From the NCBI GenBank assembly GCA_964030475.1, contig CAXIPT010000003.1:12706729-12770728 (forward strand): a DNA stretch of 64,000 bases, given 5' to 3'. Position 1 is the stretch's first letter. The number at the start of each line of letters is the position of its first letter. Shown here one piece after another: positions 61,001-64,000 of the stretch. The position numbers and the translations under genes were made by a program. This stretch comes from Tethya wilhelma (lineage: Eukaryota > Porifera > Demospongiae > Tethyida > Tethyidae). The notes under the pieces were generated by a model that made no database searches, was not told the origin of the DNA, and was given only the letters and a program-made list of their open reading frames with translations.

Positions 61001-64000
61001 AGATTGCTCTTCATCTCTTCTTCGTGTCAGTTGAATGATTCGTGAGCCATCAGGAAACGTTTGTGTGGATGAGATATAAAAGAAACCACGACTTTCTCCT
61101 GGTACTACACTATCATCAGGATAGTGGAAACTGAGGTCTCCAGAATAGGGAGTCAGAAGAGAGAGTGCACCAGCTTCATCTGGATAGACACCCACATCTT
61201 CCTTGTCTAGAGCTTCATTCTCAGGTACAGCCACACCATTGAGAAAGAGGGACAGCTCTGAGGAAATACAATCAGTGTTATCATTGTCCACTTGAAAAAT
61301 GCATAAAGAGTACACTTATTTGACCATGCATTATTTGACTATCTAGCTGCTCACGTGGTATGGCTAGAGTGGTGGTAGTGCTAGTAACAGCCTCTCCAGC
61401 TCCAGCACTTGTGAATGCTCTCACTGTAACAGTGACATTTGTCTCAGGTTGTAGGGAAGAGATTGTGGCACTCAATGTTGTGCTGGTTATGGTCCTGACT
61501 GTGCTGTCAACATTTGTATATGAGATCTCATACATTGTAATGATCCCATTTGGTGTGGCAGGTGTAGACCAGGTTACTCCAACTGTGGTGAACTGAGGAG
61601 TGAGAGTCAGTGAGAGAACTACACTAGGAGCTGCAGGAGTTAAGGAGGGAGGGGGGGGTGGGGAAGAGAGAGAATAAATTAACAATAAAATAACCACGCA
61701 TGTATCATAAAAACCATTATAAAAATAAAATTTAAAAAAAGAAAAAGAAATAGATATAGGAGGAGAATACTCACTGCCCTCAGCTGTTCTGATAGTTGAA
61801 AGTTGTGAGAATGGTCCAGTACCAGCACTATTCACAGCAGCCACTGAAAAGGAGTACTCTGTAAAAGGAATCAAGCCCTCAACTGTGTAAGTCCTTGATG
61901 CACCAGAGGATGAGTCAGTGGTGGTCTGTGAGTCTCCAACATATCGTATCATGTAGCCAGTGATGACACCATTTTGATCAAGACAATTCACTTCATTCCA
62001 AGTCACTGTGATTGATGTACTGGACACAGATTGTCCCATGAGACCTTGAGGAGCACCAGTAGGAGCTCTACCTGGAATGGTTATAATGGAGTAAGTGTAT
62101 GGTATATGAGCAGTCAAAAAAACATACTTGCTGATAGGGCTTGCAATGTTAATTCAGCACTCTCTTTCATAACTGATGGATTAGAACCTCCAAACCTATA
62201 CACAGCTGTCACTGTGACAGTGTATGTACTGAACTCTTCAAGTCCTTCAATATCTCTTGTATGTAGTGAGCCATCAACTGTCACAGAGCCTGTATCCTCA
62301 GGTGGACAACTTGTACGTGTGTAGGTTATGATAAATTCATCAGCAGGCTTATTCCCACTACCAGAAGACAGTGACCACTGAACTCTTATAGATGTTGAGG
62401 AGAGAACTGAAGAGGAACTCAAGACGACAGGAGTTGGAAGAGCTAGAATCAGAAGACAGAAATATACAATAATTATTTTCACGGCAAAATTTAATTATGA
62501 CTGTGAGGATAAAACATCCTTACCTAACACTTCAACACTGGCTGTTGCCTTAGTACTATATAGGAGCAGAGAATCCGTTGCAGAAAGAGACACAACAGAG
62601 GACTCTTGAGTACCAGTAGCAACATTAGATAGTATATGACTGGTTGTTGAGGAAGAAACAATGGCAGGTGACTGGCCAGTCACACGAACTCCGTATCCAG
62701 CAGTAGCACTAGTTACTCCAGTCCAAGTGACTTGGACTTGTCCCTCTCCAACTTGTGATGCTTGAACATTTGTAGGCGGGTCAGGAACTGTACAGAAACA
62801 ATGTAATACAAAAAACTAAATAGCTACATATGCACATTGGCTGTTTGAAATTTCATTGATGTTACACTACAAACCAGAATCTATAGAGTCTATTACATAA
62901 AAAAAATTTTCTGGCCTGATTGTAACCACAAAAATTTTGAATTTGATAGAAAATTTCTGTGTTATGTACACAGCATTCATAATTATGTCTTGACCATTGA
63001 TATTTCCTTTGCCTATGTTTAAGACCCCCCCTACTCCCACATGAATAGAATTCTATACATGGCCTCAAAGGCTATAAGCTGCAACAACACAATCTCTATT
63101 GAACCTGTTATTCCTATACCTCAAGAGTAATAATTATTGATAGAACATTTATGACAGTTCTATATAAATGGGAAAAAATGTTTTTGAGTTATTTTTAATC
63201 CATAAACTACAATCTCAGCTAGCAAGTAATTTTAGAGAACTACACCAATTTTTAATTCTGCTGGTATATATTATTTTCTGCTACAAAATCTTGAGCAAAA
63301 GTCAAACAAAGGTATTACATGCGAACGCTAGCAATGTCATCATGCATGGTTTCTTTCGTGGGCACAATTTTAACACCTGTCTATTCATGTTTTTCAGTTG
63401 TGCTCAGCTGACGAAGGCCTCCTGGCTAAAACATCCTGAATTTCTATTCTATCTGCTATTGTAATGCTCAAAAGTTTATATTATTATCAACCAATAGCAT
63501 CGAGCCTGAAAAACATTATTCTTTACATCACACAAGTAAGATTGGTGACTAGGCCCTCTGTCCTTTCTGCAAAAAAAAAAAAAGGGAGGGGCCAGGGATC
63601 AAGGCTAGTCATAAGACTTAGTATTACAACTCTTGTGTGCAATCGTTGCCAGATCTCCATTCAGTTAGGAGCTGGCAAGACTTATAAGCTACAACCTTGC
63701 TGCTCATGCATGCTTGCCAATGCATGGTTAGTAATTATTACTTGCCTAGCAATTAACATAATGTGTTACTTACATGGAATAGTGATTTGTATACTTTGAG
63801 GGGTTGTGGTTCGTCTGTTGTTAGCAGTAAATGTGATGGTACCACTTGGTCTCCCTCTTGCCATCAGTGTGTTGGTATAGCGAGCATTCTCCAAATCACT
63901 CCGGCTATTACTATTGATATTTGTAGTCACATTGCTGTCTGGGATTGGTGCTCCACCTATTGTCCAGCTAACACTACCAGGAGGTCCTCCATCAGTAGCA
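55008..64000 (-). CDS. Receptor-type protein tyrosine phosphatase gene (partial, 14 exons seen)
   Basis: A minus-strand gene, open at the right edge and cut by the N at 55007. Order from N- to C-terminus: Ig-like (63774-64000), four FN3 exons (62524-61355), an Ig-like-type exon (60913-61257), Ig-like (60534-60836), five FN3 exons (60433-58549), transmembrane exon (55572-55683), PTP catalytic fragment (55008-55073). Each domain is one exon; complete FN3 and Ig exons have lengths divisible by three and GT-AG borders, as in exon-shuffled receptors. The expected product is a plasma-membrane receptor dephosphorylating tyrosines (LAR/PTPRD/PTPRF-like architecture). The juxtamembrane exon between TM and PTP is not recognised, and linkage of the PTP piece passes no N, which supports one gene. 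Confidence 0.75.
55074..55571. other. Intron or missing juxtamembrane region
   Basis: Non-coding to my eye; I could not place the juxtamembrane exon expected between the TM and the PTP domain. Confidence 0.4.
55572..55683 (-). CDS. Receptor phosphatase transmembrane exon
   Basis: Acceptor TTTGTACAG at 55684, then CQYIGAVIGAVLTSVLVYTV and VLLVVLTLVWLCWKRKR: a hydrophobic helix of about 28 residues ended by a basic stop-transfer KRKR. Donor GTAGAA follows. The topology (FN3 outside, basic inside) fits a type I receptor. Confidence 0.75.
55684..56235. other. Intron sequence
   Basis: Part of the 2.86-kb intron between the TM exon and the last FN3 exon. Nothing recognised before the tandem repeat at 56236. 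Confidence 0.6.
56236..56845 (+). repeat. Tandem repeat unit 1, about 610 bp
   Basis: Starts CAAAGTTTTGT with a GT run, contains CACCGGAAGTGATGCGACC and ATGGCGGAAGTCGGAAAAGG, and ends in a hairpin AAGGAGCGTGGC…GCCACATGTACTCCTT. Directly followed by a second, slightly diverged unit. A 67-codon basic frame (MYPTKKRDREANLSQKKR…) is partly shared by unit 2 but broken there, so probably not a gene. Confidence 0.85.
56856..57456 (+). repeat. Tandem repeat unit 2, about 600 bp
   Basis: Second head-to-tail unit with the same start and the same hairpin end (AAGGAGCGTGGC / GCCACACTCCTT). Confidence 0.85.
57464..58320 (-). mobile_element. 857-bp element with 35-bp perfect inverted ends and a Crypton-like ORF
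   Basis: The 35-bp sequence beginning TTATTTCTGGTCACATGAC at 57464-57498 is repeated exactly in reverse complement at 58286-58320. Between them a 155-codon ORF runs on the minus strand. No obvious target duplication. It lies within the phosphatase intron. Confidence 0.7.
57731..58198 (-). CDS. Crypton-like recombinase N-terminal domain (DUF3504/KIAA1958-like)
   Basis: A single open frame: a leader with ASSVLSNTKASTKWGIRIWNDW, then LLQMQAADVAYWMGKFVLEV, RKKDGGEYPPKSLYAIVCFF and FGNFRATLDAEMKRLHGKGL, ending SPDD. TKW…W, a WM.KFV.E.RKKDG..YPP.SLY motif and F..TLD.EMK.L correspond to the SAM-like N-terminal region of Crypton-derived proteins (QRICH1, ZMYM, KIAA1958 group). The catalytic recombinase half is absent, so it would be a domain-only protein. 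The undamaged frame is notable beside its decayed neighbours. Confidence 0.6.
   Translation of the reverse strand: MATRFVTPFSDDAEASVRASSVLSNTKASTKWGIRIWNDWASTRTVSTPSKDGILPLSTPLLQMQAADVAYWMGKFVLEVRKKDGGEYPPKSLYAIVCFFKRFFEQNGVYGINPLYPGEPIFGNFRATLDAEMKRLHGKGLGATSRKAEPISPDD
58326..58438. mobile_element. Palindromic MITE, 113 bp
   Basis: ACACACTTTTCCGGGT and GTGTTTTAATGTG on the left are inverted on the right (CACATTAAAACAC, ACCCGGAAAAGTGTGT). Almost the whole element is a hairpin. No coding sequence. Confidence 0.75.
58549..58878 (-). CDS. FN3 exon, last before the membrane
   Basis: Reads NVQVMGVNASSVRVTWEPLD, TGYRVYYSLSES and SATLSLISGATYSFSVVGVA: the W of strand B, Y of strand C and the YSFSV pattern of an FN3 fold. 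A tail of about 25 residues with one Cys precedes the donor GTGAGT. 330 bp. Confidence 0.85.
59005..59283 (-). CDS. FN3 exon (d', second set)
   Basis: SVEVTWSPPDRPNGIITQYE and FTISSLEPGTSVTITVRAFT show the FN3 W, Y and TVRAFT signatures. Paralogue of 61355-61630. 279 bp, acceptor CCACAG and donor GTAAGT. Confidence 0.9.
59406..59699 (-). CDS. FN3 exon (c', second set)
   Basis: SVELSWNELPCLDQNGVITG, YMIRYVGDSQTTT and YTVEGLIPFTEYSFSVAAVN define an FN3 domain. Its centre is almost identical in DNA to 61775-62071. 294 bp. Confidence 0.9.
59775..60098 (-). CDS. FN3 exon (b', second set)
   Basis: SLRVEWSLSSGSENKPADEF and LEEFSTYTVTVTAVYRFGG show the FN3 pattern. It has a CPPED insertion shared with its paralogue 62128-62442. 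324 bp; donor GTAAGC. Confidence 0.9.
60173..60433 (-). CDS. FN3 exon (a', second set)
   Basis: QASQVGEGLVQVTWTAPAGT and HEISVVSLYTTNGHQLYS give an FN3-like fold of 87 residues. Paralogue of 62524-62787. 261 bp. Confidence 0.85.
60534..60836 (-). CDS. Ig-like exon (second set)
   Basis: PPTYTLTAITTGGPPGSVSW and GAITFTANNRRTPTPQS with one late Cys before the donor. It is similar to the partial exon at the right window edge (GGPPGSVSW, ITFTANNRR). Probably an Ig-like fold, because the W sits in strand C position. 303 bp. Confidence 0.65.
60913..61257 (-). CDS. Ig-like/V-type exon
   Basis: LSLFLNGVAVPENEA, YPDDSVVPGESRGFFYISST and VYEGIWSCSFPLDANGGQRS then IYFGLY. The GIWSC…IYFGLY end resembles the F and G strands of an Ig-like domain. 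I chose the right border at the acceptor ATTTCCTCAG; an alternative AG lies about 35 bp upstream. 345 bp. Confidence 0.6.
61355..61630 (-). CDS. FN3 exon (d, first set)
   Basis: TVGVTWSTPATPNGIITMYE and ATISSLQPETNVTVTVRAFT; paralogue of 59005-59283. 276 bp; the intron on its right has a G/C-run acceptor region. Confidence 0.9.
61775..62071 (-). CDS. FN3 exon (c, first set)
   Basis: SITVTWNEVNCLDQNGVITG and YTVEGLIPFTEYSFSVAAVN; paralogue of 59406-59699. 297 bp. Confidence 0.9.
62128..62442 (-). CDS. FN3 exon (b, first set)
   Basis: SIRVQWSLSSGSGNKPADEF and LEEFSTYTVTVTAVYRFGG; paralogue of 59775-60098. 315 bp. Confidence 0.9.
62524..62787 (-). CDS. FN3 exon (a, first set)
   Basis: QASQVGEGQVQVTWTGVTSA, with SSVVSLSATDSLLLYSTKAT near the end; paralogue of 60173-60433. 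264 bp. Confidence 0.85.
62788..63773. other. Intron, about 1 kb
   Basis: Between the first FN3 exon of the first set and the Ig-like exon. AT-rich; only short frames. A run of 12 A then GGGAGGGG at about 63573 is the only notable tract. Confidence 0.7.
63774..64000 (-). CDS. Ig-like exon (first set), open at the edge
   Basis: GGPPGSVSWTIGGAPIPDS, NARYTNTLMARGRPSG and TITFTANNRRTTTPQS, ending before the donor GTAAGT at 63773. Paralogue of 60534-60836. The rest lies outside the window. Confidence 0.65.

Noticed and set aside
63570..63595. SINE or retrogene tail at the A run
   Set aside because: An isolated run of 12 A without pol III boxes or coding sequence upstream; better seen as simple intron sequence.

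Overview
The window reads as metazoan, intron-rich, AT-rich nuclear DNA from a draft assembly. Five isolated N bases sit at 2778, 30185, 50755, 51770 and 55007, each where unrelated sequences meet. The only clear host gene is a receptor-type protein tyrosine phosphatase (Ig-like and fibronectin III domains, one transmembrane helix, a phosphatase catalytic fragment) on the minus strand from the right edge to about 55.0 kb. One exon per domain, short introns, and the transposon mix (BEL/Pao, Ty3/gypsy, DIRS/Ngaro, hAT with TTF zinc finger, KDZ-like, pogo-like, Kolobok-like, Crypton-like) suggest an invertebrate. A demosponge such as Amphimedon is my best guess, as inference only.

Layout. 1-13.2 kb is a nest: a truncated BEL/Pao copy ends at an N, a hAT fragment follows, and the hAT end abuts a DIRS-like retrotransposon (RT, RNase H, DAM-like domain, tyrosine recombinase). 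A full-length BEL/Pao element with nearly identical 393-bp LTRs has inserted into that recombinase gene with a 5-bp target duplication. 13.2-24 kb holds hairpin-ended repeats (called family Y here), MITEs, a tRNA-derived SINE, two broken gypsy elements and a Ulp1-like protease/PHD-finger pseudogene. 25.2-32.5 kb holds decayed coding remnants: KDZ-type, a DUF3987-like protein, a pogo-type transposase and an Ngaro/DIRS-like RT-RNase H-recombinase. 32.6-39.7 kb is a BED-like gene stump, a decayed gypsy element with a TA-flanked MITE in its RT, and a Kolobok-like transposase pseudogene. 41.2-43.9 kb is a nearly complete hAT element. 44.2-55.0 kb holds a TTAA-flanked MITE, two inverted copies of a second hairpin-ended family (X), more Y copies, an unnamed transposon-type gene and a second hAT fragment. 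55.0-64.0 kb is the phosphatase gene; its 2.9-kb intron holds a tandem repeat dimer, a Crypton-like ORF between 35-bp inverted repeats, and a palindromic MITE.

The least explained signal is the Y/X repeat class. Each well-preserved copy carries at one end a hairpin with roughly 100-bp arms. The two arms match each other within a copy even where copies differ from one another. This covariation implies intramolecular arm correction or selection on the folded form. The receptor phosphatase ectodomain is itself a tandem duplication of a block of Ig-like and FN3 exons, with a nearly identical central patch suggesting recent conversion.
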